Of a stretch of DNA of 64,000 nt, positions 27,324 to 35,866 are shown one piece after another. A program made the translations under genes and the position numbers. The DNA is from Chungangia koreensis (GTDB lineage Bacteria; Bacillota; Bacilli; Bacillales_A; Planococcaceae). Numbering within the stretch: position 1 is the first letter of the stretch; every line of letters starts with the position of its first letter. The stretch spans positions 124,001 to 188,000 of the forward strand of contig NZ_JBHSEC010000002.1 in NCBI RefSeq assembly GCF_042651785.1, read 5' to 3'. Below the pieces are notes generated by a model. The model was not told the DNA's origin. It worked only from the letters and a program-made list of their open reading frames with translations, and ran no database searches.

Positions 27324-27361
27324 CACCTTTGACTGCCTCACGGGACAATTCTTAAAAGGTG
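27324..27361 (-). promoter_or_regulatory. PyrR-binding anti-antiterminator loop (pyrP-pyrB)
   Basis: Minus-strand RNA CACCTTTT..AAAGGTG encloses the loop TTGTCCCGTGAGGCAG, which fits the PyrR-binding consensus (UCC.G.GAGG). Between it and the terminator lies an alternative pairing partner, GTAAAAGAG with CTTTTACGCTC, that would form the antiterminator. PyrR bound to UMP/UTP would favour termination before pyrB. Confidence 0.85.
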
Positions 27362-27366
27362 TTCAA

Positions 27367-28647
27367 TTATTCTTCTGTTTCTTCTACTTTCGGTCTTCCG
27401 GGAAGTACTAAGTTTAGAACCACCCCAACAATTGCTGCAAGTGCCATTCCTTGAATACTAAAGGTTTCTGAGAAGTTAATCGCAGCTCCGCCGATTCCGA
27501 TAATCAGAATGACCGATGCAATGACAAGATTTCGTTTATCGTCAAAGTCTATTTGACTCTCAACCAACATCCGAAGACCTGAAGACGCAATAATACCGAA
27601 TAACATGATGGATATACCACCGAGTACAGCTGTCGGAATCGTTTCGATGAACGCCATTATATCGCCAAGGAAGGCAATCAGAATGGCTGCAATTGCTGCA
27701 CCAAATATGACATACACACTGTATACACGTGTAATTGCAAGTACACCGATGTTTTCTCCGTATGTTGTTTTTGGGGGACCACCGACCAAGGAGCTGATAA
27801 ACGTTCCAAGTCCATCTCCTAATAAGGAACGGTGCAAGCCGGGCTCTTTTATAAAGTTTCTGTCCACGATTTTTCCTAATACTAATTGGTGTCCAATATG
27901 TTCGGATATCGTGACAATTGATATTGGTACCATTGCTAACAACAAAGTGGATGTTATTTTAAATTCGTAATCTATACCTGGAATCAGGAACTCCGGTACT
28001 GCCAAAAAACTGGCTTCATGAATTGGTGTGTAGTCGACAATGCCGACTAAAGCTGAGTAGATGTATCCTACAATAATCCCCATCAAAACCGGCATCAAAC
28101 TGATAATGCCTCTGAAAAAGATGGTACAGATAATTGCTGTAGCTAATGTCACGATGGCTGCAGAGAAATGGATTAGGCTATATTCCTTCACACCATCAAC
28201 CGTGATATTCATGGCCATATCTACAGCTGTTCCAGCTAGTCCTAAACCGATGACGATGATCACAGGTGCAACAACAATCGGAGGCATGATTTTCATGATC
28301 CATTTATAGCCGCTCTTCCAGATGATCAGTGAGACAATGGCATAGACAAGTGATACAAACATGGCACCAATCATCGCACTTCCAATACCGCCTGCAGTAG
28401 TTGCAACTATTATCGGCGAGATGAAAGCGAATGATGAGCCCAAGTATGCTGGAACCTGGAATCGAGTAACAAGCAGAAAAATAATTGTTGCTATTCCACT
28501 CGTCAATAATGCGATTGCCGGGCTGAGCCCTACGAGCGTCGGCACTAAAATTGTTGAGCCGAACATGGCAAACATGTGTTGTAAGCTCAATGTAATGAGA
28601 TGACCTGTTTTCGGTTTATCTTTAATATCTAACACAGCATTCGACAT
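27367..28647 (-). CDS. pyrP: Uracil permease (NCS2/UraA family)
   Basis: 426 residues and strongly hydrophobic, with about 14 membrane helices expected for the family. NCS2 features are visible: LQHMFAMFGSTILVP near the N-terminus and the signature TYGENIGVLAITRVYS. It is the proton-coupled uracil importer of the operon. It starts only 16 bp after pyrR, with GAGGGAA before the ATG. Confidence 0.95.
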   Translation of the reverse strand: MSNAVLDIKDKPKTGHLITLSLQHMFAMFGSTILVPTLVGLSPAIALLTSGIATIIFLLVTRFQVPAYLGSSFAFISPIIVATTAGGIGSAMIGAMFVSLVYAIVSLIIWKSGYKWIMKIMPPIVVAPVIIVIGLGLAGTAVDMAMNITVDGVKEYSLIHFSAAIVTLATAIICTIFFRGIISLMPVLMGIIVGYIYSALVGIVDYTPIHEASFLAVPEFLIPGIDYEFKITSTLLLAMVPISIVTISEHIGHQLVLGKIVDRNFIKEPGLHRSLLGDGLGTFISSLVGGPPKTTYGENIGVLAITRVYSVYVIFGAAIAAILIAFLGDIMAFIETIPTAVLGGISIMLFGIIASSGLRMLVESQIDFDDKRNLVIASVILIIGIGGAAINFSETFSIQGMALAAIVGVVLNLVLPGRPKVEETEE

Positions 28648-28663
28648 TTACAATTCCCTCTTT

Positions 28664-29200
28664 CTATTCGTGGATGGTTACACTTTCAGCATCGTCAACT
28701 TCCTTCAAGTTCACTACAATCCGTTCTACATTAGAGGTCGGAATGTTCTTGCCGACAAAGTCTGCACGGATCGGAAGTTCTCGATGTCCGCGGTCAACCA
28801 ATACAGCCAACTGGATTTGTGCCGGTCTCCCAAGGTCCATTACAGCGTCCATGGCAGCTCTGACAGTCCGTCCTGTAAAAAGGACATCATCGACTAAGAC
28901 AATCTTCTGCCCTTCTACTGTGTACGTAATATCAACTTGTTGGACTAACGGCTCCTTATTCACCGTTTTCTCTGTCAGGTCATCACGGTATAAAGTGATA
29001 TCCAATTCCCCTGTCCTGATCGGCTTCCCTTCAATCTTCTCAATCTTTTCAGCAAGCCTTCTTGCAAGGAAAGCCCCTCTTGTTTTAATACCGACCAGTA
29101 TGCACTCATCAATTCCTTTGTTTTTTTCGATGATTTCATGTGCAATCCGGGTCAAAGCCCGATTGACCGCCTGCTCGTCCAAAATATTAGCTTTCTCCAA
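28664..29200 (-). CDS. pyrR: Bifunctional pyr operon transcriptional regulator / uracil phosphoribosyltransferase PyrR
   Basis: 178 residues with the PRPP-binding motif IVLVDDVLFTGRTVRAAMD; family members bind pyr mRNA in response to UMP/UTP and also have uracil phosphoribosyltransferase activity. The start is TTG at 29200 (TTGGAGAAAGC), with AAGGAGG 7 bp upstream; the resulting N-terminus MEKANILDEQAVNRALTRIA aligns with known PyrR. Its own leader carries the first attenuator. Confidence 0.97.
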   Translation of the reverse strand: MEKANILDEQAVNRALTRIAHEIIEKNKGIDECILVGIKTRGAFLARRLAEKIEKIEGKPIRTGELDITLYRDDLTEKTVNKEPLVQQVDITYTVEGQKIVLVDDVLFTGRTVRAAMDAVMDLGRPAQIQLAVLVDRGHRELPIRADFVGKNIPTSNVERIVVNLKEVDDAESVTIHE

Positions 29201-29243
29201 AACGAATCCTCCTTCATTTCTGTACCTTATAATATCCGGAACA

Positions 29244-29282
29244 TCAAAAAACCTCCTGAACAGTCGAGTTCAGGAGGTTGTA
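29244..29282 (-). terminator. Attenuator terminator in the pyrR leader
   Basis: Perfect 12-bp stem AACCTCCTGAAC / GTTCAGGAGGTT (29250-29261 with 29268-29279), then TTTTTTGATG on the minus strand. It lies 44 bp before the pyrR start. Confidence 0.9.
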
Positions 29283-29345
29283 CGTACAATAATTCAATGC
29301 ATGGCCGAATGTATCCGCAGACACACTTCACCCATACGTTCCGTT

Positions 29346-29381
29346 TACCTTCCCAGCCTCTCTGGACTGTCTTTAAAGGTA
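29346..29381 (-). promoter_or_regulatory. PyrR-binding anti-antiterminator loop (pyr leader)
   Basis: Minus strand TACCTTTAAAGACAGTCC followed by AGAGAGGCTGGGAAGGTA forms a stem-loop whose core CAGTCCAGAGAGGCTG is the classic PyrR recognition sequence. About 65 bp separate it from the terminator hairpin, enough for the alternative antiterminator. Confidence 0.92.
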
Positions 29382-29404
29382 CTGCTATTCAATTCATTGA
29401 ACTA

Positions 29405-29434
29405 AGTATAGTTCTATTGCAAATAGAATGTCAA
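29405..29434 (-). promoter_or_regulatory. Sigma-A promoter of the pyr operon
   Basis: Minus strand TTGACA (29429-29434), 18-bp spacer, TATACT (29405-29410). The -35 overlaps the stop codon of the upstream pseudouridine synthase gene. The spacer holds a perfect inverted repeat TTCTATT-TGC-AATAGAA (29412-29428). Confidence 0.85.
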
Positions 29435-30342
29435 TGACTTCTTCTAACTTTTTCGATCAATTCCGCTAAATCATCCGGTAGCGGCGCTTCAAATTCCAGG
29501 TATTCTCCAGTACGTGGATGCGTAAAGCCTAACACTCCTGCATGCAATGCTTGTCCTGGGAATTCCAAAGTTTTTTTCGGTCCGTATTTTGGATCCCCTG
29601 CAAGTGGATGTCCGATGTATTTCATATGAACTCTTATTTGATGGGTACGACCAGTTTCAAGTTTGCATTTAATCAGCGTAAAATCACGGCCGAATCTTTC
29701 AACGACAGTAAAATGGGTAACAGCATGTTTCCCCTTATCAACAATGGCCATACTTTGTCGGTCTTTTTGATCACGGCCGATTGGCGCGTCGATCGTACCG
29801 TTGTCGTGCGGAATAGTCCCATGTACTAAAGCGGTATATACTCTCGTCACAGTTTTTTTCACAAGCTGATCCACTAATGATTCATGGGCTAAATCATTTT
29901 TTGCCACCATCAATAATCCGGACGTATCCTTGTCGATACGATGGACAATACCTGGACGCATCACACCGTTTATTCCCGATAGGTCCTTCACTTGATACAT
30001 CAACCCGTTAACCAGAGTTCCGTTTAAATGACCTGGAGCAGGATGAACCACCATTCCTCTTGGTTTGTTGACGACTAAAACATCCTGATCTTCATATACA
30101 ATTTCCAAGTCGAGATTTTCTGCCTCAATCTTATATTCTTCAGGTTCAGGCGGCATAACTGTAATGATGTCGCCAACCTTCGTTTTATAATTTGTTTTTA
30201 CAGGATTTCCGTTTACTAAAACGAGACCATCCTTAACCCATGCCTGAATTTGTGTACGCGACCATTCCTCTTCAAGAGAAGCCACCGCTTTGTCGATGCG
30301 CTCGCCTGCTTGCTCTGTTACCTCAAATGTGAAGTCTTCCAT
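29431..30342 (-). CDS. RluD-family 23S rRNA pseudouridine synthase (YlyB type)
   Basis: 303 residues: an N-terminal S4 RNA-binding domain (about 13-75) and the RluA/RluD catalytic domain with HRIDKDTSGLLMVAKN, where the Asp is the catalytic nucleophile. The family makes pseudouridines in helix 69 of 23S rRNA (RluD) or related sites; the exact target of the Bacillales protein is not shown by sequence. It follows lspA by 8 bp and precedes the pyr operon, as ylyB does in Bacillus subtilis. Confidence 0.94.
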   Translation of the reverse strand: MEDFTFEVTEQAGERIDKAVASLEEEWSRTQIQAWVKDGLVLVNGNPVKTNYKTKVGDIITVMPPEPEEYKIEAENLDLEIVYEDQDVLVVNKPRGMVVHPAPGHLNGTLVNGLMYQVKDLSGINGVMRPGIVHRIDKDTSGLLMVAKNDLAHESLVDQLVKKTVTRVYTALVHGTIPHDNGTIDAPIGRDQKDRQSMAIVDKGKHAVTHFTVVERFGRDFTLIKCKLETGRTHQIRVHMKYIGHPLAGDPKYGPKKTLEFPGQALHAGVLGFTHPRTGEYLEFEAPLPDDLAELIEKVRRSH

Positions 30343-30350
30343 TATTCCAC

Positions 30351-30818
30351 CTATTTCTTCTGCAATTTTTCTTCAAATAAAATATAAATGATCATCATAA
30401 TGACGCCAATAGTAAGGGCAGCATCCGCAACATTGAAAATCGGAAAGTCATAATTAACCACCGGTATTAAAATATCGACAAAATCGACCACTTCTCCACG
30501 TAAAAGTCGGTCAATGAAGTTTCCGACTGCTCCACCCAACAGAACCATCAAGCTGACTTTCAACAAAGGCTGATCTTTTCCATGAGTGTGAAAATAATAG
30601 AGGATACCGACTACGACAGCTGCTGTGACAATATAAAACAGCCACATTTGCCCTTCTAACATCCCCCATGCAGCGCCTTTGTTCCGATGAGATAATAACG
30701 CTATGTATGGCTCAACGATCGAAACCCGTTCTCCAATTTCCATCTGTTGGACGACCAGCCACTTCGTCCACTGATCAAGTATTACAATGATAGCCGCAAT
30801 TCCGTAGTAAATAAACAC
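30351..30818 (-). CDS. lspA: Signal peptidase II (lipoprotein signal peptidase)
   Basis: 155 residues with four hydrophobic segments. The two catalytic aspartates are visible in GNFIDRLLRGEVVDF and FNVADAALTIG. It cleaves prolipoproteins after lipid attachment. The start is GTG at 30818, with GGGGGAAA 4 bp upstream. It lies between ileS and the rluD-type gene, the common ileS-lspA-ylyB order. Confidence 0.96.
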   Translation of the reverse strand: MFIYYGIAAIIVILDQWTKWLVVQQMEIGERVSIVEPYIALLSHRNKGAAWGMLEGQMWLFYIVTAAVVVGILYYFHTHGKDQPLLKVSLMVLLGGAVGNFIDRLLRGEVVDFVDILIPVVNYDFPIFNVADAALTIGVIMMIIYILFEEKLQKK

Positions 30819-30850
30819 GATGTTTCCCCCGTCTACTCATAATCTTTCCC

Positions 30851-30859
30851 ATTTTACCA
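30851..30859 (-). promoter_or_regulatory. Candidate promoter of lspA (extended -10)
   Basis: Minus strand TGGTAAAAT (TAAAAT at 30851-30856), about 35 bp before the GTG start of lspA. The -35 region is not clear. A separate promoter is expected because a strong terminator lies between ileS and lspA. Confidence 0.4.
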
Positions 30860-30933
30860 TAATCCCTGCAAAAAACGAAAAAGCCACTCTTTTAACAACA
30901 AAATTAACTTGAATACGTAAAATTAGGGAAAAG

Positions 30934-30984
30934 CAAAAGAACCTCCTACACTTGCCGAAGCAAGTGAGTAGGTTCTTTTTGCTC
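30934..30984. terminator. Terminator downstream of ileS
   Basis: Near-perfect long stem AGAACCTcCTAcACTTG / CAAGTgAGTAGGTTCT with a small loop (30938-30977), flanked by TTTTTG on the plus strand and TTTTGCTTTT on the minus strand. It closes the ileS transcript. Confidence 0.85.
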
Positions 30985-31013
30985 TATGTGAAAAGGAAAA
31001 GAATTCCCTTCAC

Positions 31014-33776
31014 TTATTCGTATTCGTTTGTTACAACAGTTGCACAACGTTCACACAATGACGGATGGTCTGGATTCTTTCCGACTGTTTCCGAAATTGT
31101 CCAACAGCGCTCACATTTCTCACCATTTGCAGGTTCAACCAAGACTGCTGAAGTATCAAGCTGAAGTGCTTGTTCTGGTGCTTCATCTTTTGTTCCAGCG
31201 ACTTCAAATTGGGAAACGATCATCAATTGTGCAAAGTCGATATTTCCTGATTCAATGAGTTCACGAAGAGCGGAATCTACGTAAACAGTCACTTTGGCTT
31301 CAAGTGATTTACCGATTGTTTTCGCATTACGCGCTTCTTCCAATGCCTTCAGTACGTCATCACGGAAATCCATGATGACTGTCCATTTCTTACGAAGTTC
31401 CTCAAAAACAGGAAGAGTGAATACTTCCGGCATATCCGTCAACTGGATACTCTCCGCTTTCTCATGTTCCAAATAGCCCCATAGTTCATCTGTTGTATGT
31501 GGGATGATAGGCGTCATCACTTGTGCTAAAGAAATTAGAGTATCGTACATAACGGTCTGCATCGCACGACGATGTGGATGGTTTTTCCCTTCAATGTACA
31601 CAACATCTTTTGCAATATCCAAGTAGAACGAACTTAATTCGACCGAACAGAAATTATTGACTGCATGATAAACACCTTGGAAATCATATTTTTCATACGC
31701 TTTGAGAGCAGTATCAACGACTTCCTGTAATTTCATGACCATAAACTGATCGATTTCTCGCAAATTCTCAAATGAAACCCGATCTGTTTCCGGATTAAAA
31801 TCTGACACGTTTCCGTGCAGGAAGCGGAAAGTATTCCGGATTTTCCGATAAACTTCAGAAACTTGTTTGAAGTTCGAATCAGATACGCGAACATCAGCCG
31901 TATAGTCAACAGATGAGACCCATAGTCGAAGGATATCTGCACCATATTGGTTCATGATTTTAGAAGGCTCAATGATATTACCGATGGACTTACTCATTTT
32001 ACGGCCTTCGCCGTCAAGAGTAAAACCATGACTAAGAATTCCTTTATACGGAGCAAAACCAAACATGGCAACACTTGTTGTCAAAGAAGAGTTGAACCAA
32101 CCGCGATATTGATCGGAACCTTCCAGATATAAATCTGCAGGGAACACTAAATCATCACGTTCAACTAACGCACCTTGATGGGAAGAACCGGAGTCGAACC
32201 ATACATCCATGATATCTGTCTCTTTTCTAAAGATACCATTCGGGCTTCCCGGATGTGTAAACCCTTCAGGCAATAAATCCTTCGCTTCACGTTCAAACCA
32301 AATATTGGAGCCATGCTCACGGAAAAGTTTTGACACATGTTCGATTGTTTCGTCTGTAATGATTGGCTCATCATTTTCAGTATAGAATACTGGAATTGGC
32401 ACGCCCCATACACGTTGACGTGAGATACACCAGTCTCCTCGGTCACGTACCATGTTGAACAAGCGAGTCTCGCCCCAATGAGGTGTGAACTTTGTATTAC
32501 GGATCGCTTCAAGAAGTTCATCACGGAATGCATCGATGGATGCAAACCATTGAGCAGTTGCACGGTAAATAATCGGTTTCTTCGTTCTCCAGTCATGTGG
32601 ATAGGAGTGAGTGAAGAAAGTCAGCTTCTCTAAAGCACCTGCCTCATTTAGTGCTTCCGTGATGGCTTTATTTGCATCGTCATAGAAGAGCCCTTCAAAT
32701 CCTGGTGCTTCTGCAGTCATGATTCCGCGGTCATCAACAGGACTTAATACATCAAGACCATATTGCTGACCGATATAGAAGTCGTCTTCCCCGTGGCCAG
32801 GAGCAGTATGCACACAGCCTGTGCCCGCTTCAAGTGTAACGTGTTCGCCTAACATAACTAAGGAATCACGGTCGTATAAAGGATGAAGTGCTACAACACG
32901 GTCCAATTCAGATCCCTTTACAAGCCGGTCAACTTCATAGGATTCCCATTCCAATTCTTTCGCTACATGCTCAAGAAGATCCTTAGCTACAACAAATCGG
33001 TCTTCACCAACTTTTACAACTGCATAATCGAATTCAGGATGCACAGAAATCCCTAAGTTTGCCGGAATCGTCCATGGAGTTGTTGTCCAGATGATAATCT
33101 TTTCTCCAGCGTTTAAAGCACCTTTTCCGTCCTTCACTTCAAAGCTGACATAAATCGAAGGCGAGCGCTTATCTTTGTACTCGATTTCTGCTTCAGCAAG
33201 TGCCGATTCGCTTGAAGGAGACCAGTAAACAGGCTTAAGTCCTTTATAAATATAGCCTTTCTTAGCCATTGCACCAAAAACTTGGATTTGTCTTGCTTCA
33301 AACTCAGGTTTTAACGTGACATAAGGATTTTCCCAATTCCCTCTTACTCCAAGCCGTCGGAATTGAGAGCGCTGATTGTCGATTTGTTCCCAAGCATACG
33401 ATTCACACAACTTACGGAATTCTGCTACAGACATTTCCTTCCGTTTGACACCTTTGTTCGTCAATGCTTGCTCAATCGGCAAACCATGTGTGTCCCAACC
33501 AGGAACATAAGGAGCATGATAGCCGATCATTGAACGGTGTCTCATGATCATGTCTTTCAACACTTTGTTCAGCGCATGCCCCATATGGAGGTCACCATTG
33601 GCGTATGGTGGTCCATCATGTAGTACGAAAAATGGACGGTCTTTTGTCCGTTCAAGAACTTTCTCGTTAATATCCATTTCATTCCACTTTTCTTGCATTT
33701 CCGGCTCACGTGCAGGAAGGTTTCCACGCATTGGAAAATCAGTTTTCGGCATGAGCAACGTATCTTTGTAATTCAT
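31014..33776 (-). CDS. ileS: Isoleucyl-tRNA synthetase
   Basis: 920 residues, class I synthetase of the bacterial ileS1 type. Motifs: HIGH-type PPYANGDLHMGHALNK (residue 55-75 region), the CP1 editing domain, KMSKS in EGRKMSKSIGN and a C-terminal zinc site CERCW..CERC. The ATG at 33776 (MNYKDTLLMPKTDF) has GGAGGAG 6 bp upstream; the longer open frame runs back through the T-box leader and is not coding. Confidence 0.98.
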   Translation of the reverse strand: MNYKDTLLMPKTDFPMRGNLPAREPEMQEKWNEMDINEKVLERTKDRPFFVLHDGPPYANGDLHMGHALNKVLKDMIMRHRSMIGYHAPYVPGWDTHGLPIEQALTNKGVKRKEMSVAEFRKLCESYAWEQIDNQRSQFRRLGVRGNWENPYVTLKPEFEARQIQVFGAMAKKGYIYKGLKPVYWSPSSESALAEAEIEYKDKRSPSIYVSFEVKDGKGALNAGEKIIIWTTTPWTIPANLGISVHPEFDYAVVKVGEDRFVVAKDLLEHVAKELEWESYEVDRLVKGSELDRVVALHPLYDRDSLVMLGEHVTLEAGTGCVHTAPGHGEDDFYIGQQYGLDVLSPVDDRGIMTAEAPGFEGLFYDDANKAITEALNEAGALEKLTFFTHSYPHDWRTKKPIIYRATAQWFASIDAFRDELLEAIRNTKFTPHWGETRLFNMVRDRGDWCISRQRVWGVPIPVFYTENDEPIITDETIEHVSKLFREHGSNIWFEREAKDLLPEGFTHPGSPNGIFRKETDIMDVWFDSGSSHQGALVERDDLVFPADLYLEGSDQYRGWFNSSLTTSVAMFGFAPYKGILSHGFTLDGEGRKMSKSIGNIIEPSKIMNQYGADILRLWVSSVDYTADVRVSDSNFKQVSEVYRKIRNTFRFLHGNVSDFNPETDRVSFENLREIDQFMVMKLQEVVDTALKAYEKYDFQGVYHAVNNFCSVELSSFYLDIAKDVVYIEGKNHPHRRAMQTVMYDTLISLAQVMTPIIPHTTDELWGYLEHEKAESIQLTDMPEVFTLPVFEELRKKWTVIMDFRDDVLKALEEARNAKTIGKSLEAKVTVYVDSALRELIESGNIDFAQLMIVSQFEVAGTKDEAPEQALQLDTSAVLVEPANGEKCERCWTISETVGKNPDHPSLCERCATVVTNEYE

Positions 33777-34066
33777 CTGAACTCCTCCAATATATTTTCG
33801 TAATGGTCCAAGCAAATAAAAAAAGCCCCCCATCCCTGAAAAAGGGACGAGAAGCTCTACTCGCGGTACCACCCTAATTGCGACACAAATGCCGCCACTT
33901 AGAACACCGTAACGTGGTGTGAATACGGGATTGCCTACTTTGTTCTGCAATCCAGCTCCGGAGTGATTTTCGTATTGCCTGCTTCCGTCCGGGCTTTCAC
34001 CATCCCCGGCTCGCTACTTCTCTGCAAGTGCAAACTACTGTCTCCATCTGCGCAATTTCAATATGT
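33777..34066 (-). promoter_or_regulatory. T-box riboswitch leader of ileS
   Basis: The minus strand carries the invariant T-box core AGGGTGGTACCGCG (33862-33875), which pairs with the NCCA end of uncharged tRNA, followed by a terminator stem (CTTCTCGTCCC / GGGATGGGGGG region, about 33818-33860) and a run of T. Upstream lie stem I elements including AGAGAAGTAGC and GCCGGGGATGGTGAAAGCCCGG. An ATC triplet in GAAAATCACTCC is the probable isoleucine specifier. Uncharged tRNA-Ile would allow read-through. Confidence 0.95.
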
Positions 34067-34070
34067 TGAC

Positions 34071-34099
34071 ATTATAAGAAATACTCCTCAATACGTCAA
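34071..34099 (-). promoter_or_regulatory. Sigma-A promoter of ileS
   Basis: Minus strand TTGACG (34094-34099), exactly 17 bp, TATAAT (34071-34076), placed right at the start of the T-box leader and just past the divIVA stop codon. Confidence 0.88.
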
Positions 34100-34109
34100 G
34101 GGGTGGAAC

Positions 34110-34619
34110 TTACTCTCCACTTTTTTCGATTCGTTCCAACTCTGTTACATCGACTTCGTACTCCATCAGATGATCCCAGTCGTCAGTTTGAATAAGATCA
34201 AGTTGTGCTTCAATCAGCATTTTAAAGCGATTCCGGAATACTTTGGATTGCTTTTTAAGTTCTTCGATTTCCATAGCAATCTTCCGTGCTTTCGATAACG
34301 ATTCATTGACAATGCGATCTGCATTTTTTTCGGCTTCGCGGACAATCAGTTTCGCTTCTTTCTGTGAATTTCGGCGAACCTCTTCCGCAGCTTCCTGTGC
34401 AACAAGTATAGATTTTTGAAGAGTTTCTTCAATTGACGTGAAATGAGTAACTCGATCATTTGTATTTCGAAGGCGCTCTTCTAACTCTTTCTTCTCTTTA
34501 ATGAGAATTTCAAAGTCCTTGATAATTTGATCAAGGAACTCATTTACTTCATCCTCATCATAGCCACGAAAACCTCGGCTAAATTCTTTGTTATGTATAT
34601 CAAGGGGTGTTAAAGGCAT
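34110..34619 (-). CDS. divIVA: Cell division / polarity protein DivIVA
   Basis: 169 residues, mostly coiled coil. The N-terminal membrane-binding domain PLTPLDIHNKEFSRGFRGYDEDEVNEFLD is highly conserved (crossed Phe and Arg tips bind curved membrane). Start ATG 34619 (MPLTPLD) has AAGGAGAG 9 bp upstream; an ATG three codons earlier touches that site. The protein marks negatively curved membranes at septa and poles and, in spore formers, helps anchor the chromosome. Confidence 0.96.
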   Translation of the reverse strand: MPLTPLDIHNKEFSRGFRGYDEDEVNEFLDQIIKDFEILIKEKKELEERLRNTNDRVTHFTSIEETLQKSILVAQEAAEEVRRNSQKEAKLIVREAEKNADRIVNESLSKARKIAMEIEELKKQSKVFRNRFKMLIEAQLDLIQTDDWDHLMEYEVDVTELERIEKSGE

Positions 34620-34663
34620 TATAACCATCTCTCCTTAATCTTAAATCGGTTTTCTTTCAATCT

Positions 34664-34692
34664 ATTATAACGCTCAAATTAGTTCTTGACAG
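34664..34692 (-). promoter_or_regulatory. Candidate promoter of divIVA
   Basis: Minus strand CTGTCA (34687-34692), 17-bp spacer, perfect TATAAT (34664-34669), about 45 bp before the divIVA start. Confidence 0.6.
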
Positions 34693-34728
34693 TAGTAATC
34701 TACATTTTTCCACCTTTTTTCGCAAAAA

Positions 34729-35508
34729 TCATTCTATTCTACCGATTTGCAGACGAATTTTGTCCTTCTTTGTTCGTCCCTCAATCATGAAGATTTTCAT
34801 CCTGCCGTAACCACGGACGGATAAAAGATCGGATTCTTGCAATTCAAATGCAGGTTGTTCCCGTACTGTCCAGTTCACTTTGACTCGACCACCGTGGATG
34901 AGCATAGACGCTTTTTGCCTCGAAATATTCAATACGGAGGATAAGACGGTATCCAACCTCATGGAACTGATTATATGGAGTTCCTCAAGCCACTCATCTT
35001 CATAAGGGATCAAGGATCCCGATTCCGATACTTCGTTCAGGTGCACTTTCGCTTTTCCAATAGTAGTTAAATTCGCCTGAACATAATCAGCCATCTCAGA
35101 ATTGATGGTAAATTGGATACGTTCTTCATCCAAACGGATATCACCGAATTTAGAACGGTCCACTCCGATAGACATAAGAGCACCTAACACGTCCCGATGC
35201 TCGAGTGAAAGAAATTTAGAAGGATACGTTATTTCAAAAGCGGTCACTGAAAAATCCTCTTGTGTAGGCTCGAAGTACGGTGGATGAATATACATCCTCA
35301 TCCTTTCCGCCTCTTCAAATTTGCCATACGCTGAAGTATCAATCTCTTGTGCCGCTCCAACAATAGATTGGACGATGAACCGTTGGCGCGGATCCAGGAA
35401 ATCCGTTAATTTCGGCGAATACCGGTCCTCAGTTTCCCGGACCCAGCCCGCAACGAGTTCTATGAAAGGCTGTTCATCTTTACGAAAATGCTGGAATAGT
35501 GTTTCCAT
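34729..35508 (-). CDS. ylmH: YlmH family RNA-binding S4 domain protein
   Basis: 259 residues. The C-terminal S4 domain (about 180-255) shows MRLDTVLSSVLNISRQKASMLIHGGRVKVNW. The N-terminal half is the YlmH-specific domain. In Bacillus subtilis YlmH has been linked to 50S ribosome quality control and it lies in the sepF-ylmG-ylmH-divIVA cluster as here. ATG 35508 is preceded by AAGGAGA. Confidence 0.93.
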   Translation of the reverse strand: METLFQHFRKDEQPFIELVAGWVRETEDRYSPKLTDFLDPRQRFIVQSIVGAAQEIDTSAYGKFEEAERMRMYIHPPYFEPTQEDFSVTAFEITYPSKFLSLEHRDVLGALMSIGVDRSKFGDIRLDEERIQFTINSEMADYVQANLTTIGKAKVHLNEVSESGSLIPYEDEWLEELHIISSMRLDTVLSSVLNISRQKASMLIHGGRVKVNWTVREQPAFELQESDLLSVRGYGRMKIFMIEGRTKKDKIRLQIGRIE

Positions 35509-35544
35509 GACGTCTCCTTCAATGATGCATTCTGGTTGAGTACT

Positions 35545-35576
35545 AAAAAAACCCCACCGTCGTGAGGTTGTTCTTT
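35545..35576. terminator. Hairpin between ylmG and ylmH
   Basis: Stem AACCTCAC / GTGGGGTT (35562-35569 with 35550-35557) with loop GACG on the minus strand, followed by TTTTTAG; the plus side also ends in TTCTTTTTT. It interrupts the ylm cluster, so ylmH and divIVA may be expressed at a lower level by read-through. Confidence 0.7.
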
Positions 35577-35588
35577 TTTCTCAAAGGA

Positions 35589-35849
35589 TTAGAATAATAA
35601 GACCCTTAAACCATTCAAGGCCAAATTCAAGACCAATAAAGCTACAATTGGTGAAATGTCAATCATTCCAAGTGGCGGAATGAACTTACGGAAAAAGCCT
35701 AAATACGGTTCGCAAATTTTTTCTAAGAAACGACCGAAGCTAGTATCTCTTGAACTTGGAATCCAAGACATCAAGATATAAATGATGAGTAAAAATGAAT
35801 ACGCACTTACTAAATAATTGGCCGCCACAAAAATATAATACTGAATCAA
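35589..35849 (-). CDS. ylmG: YggT family membrane protein YlmG
   Basis: About 86 residues with two membrane helices (ANYLVSAYSFLLIIYILMSWIP and SPIVALLVLNLALNGLRVLL) around the conserved PxxxFFRKFIPPLGMIDISP block. I place the start at TTG 35849, with GAGGTG 6 bp upstream; a longer frame from TTG 35870 overlaps sepF by 4 bp but has no ribosome binding site. The family is involved in membrane or division organisation; the exact role is not established. Confidence 0.9.
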   Translation of the reverse strand: MIQYYIFVAANYLVSAYSFLLIIYILMSWIPSSRDTSFGRFLEKICEPYLGFFRKFIPPLGMIDISPIVALLVLNLALNGLRVLLF

Positions 35850-35866
35850 CCCATACACCTCAATTA

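Noticed and set aside
33777..33950. 58-residue N-terminal extension of IleS
   Set aside because: These codons are the T-box antiterminator and terminator; the ATG at 33776 has a strong ribosome binding site and family-like start.
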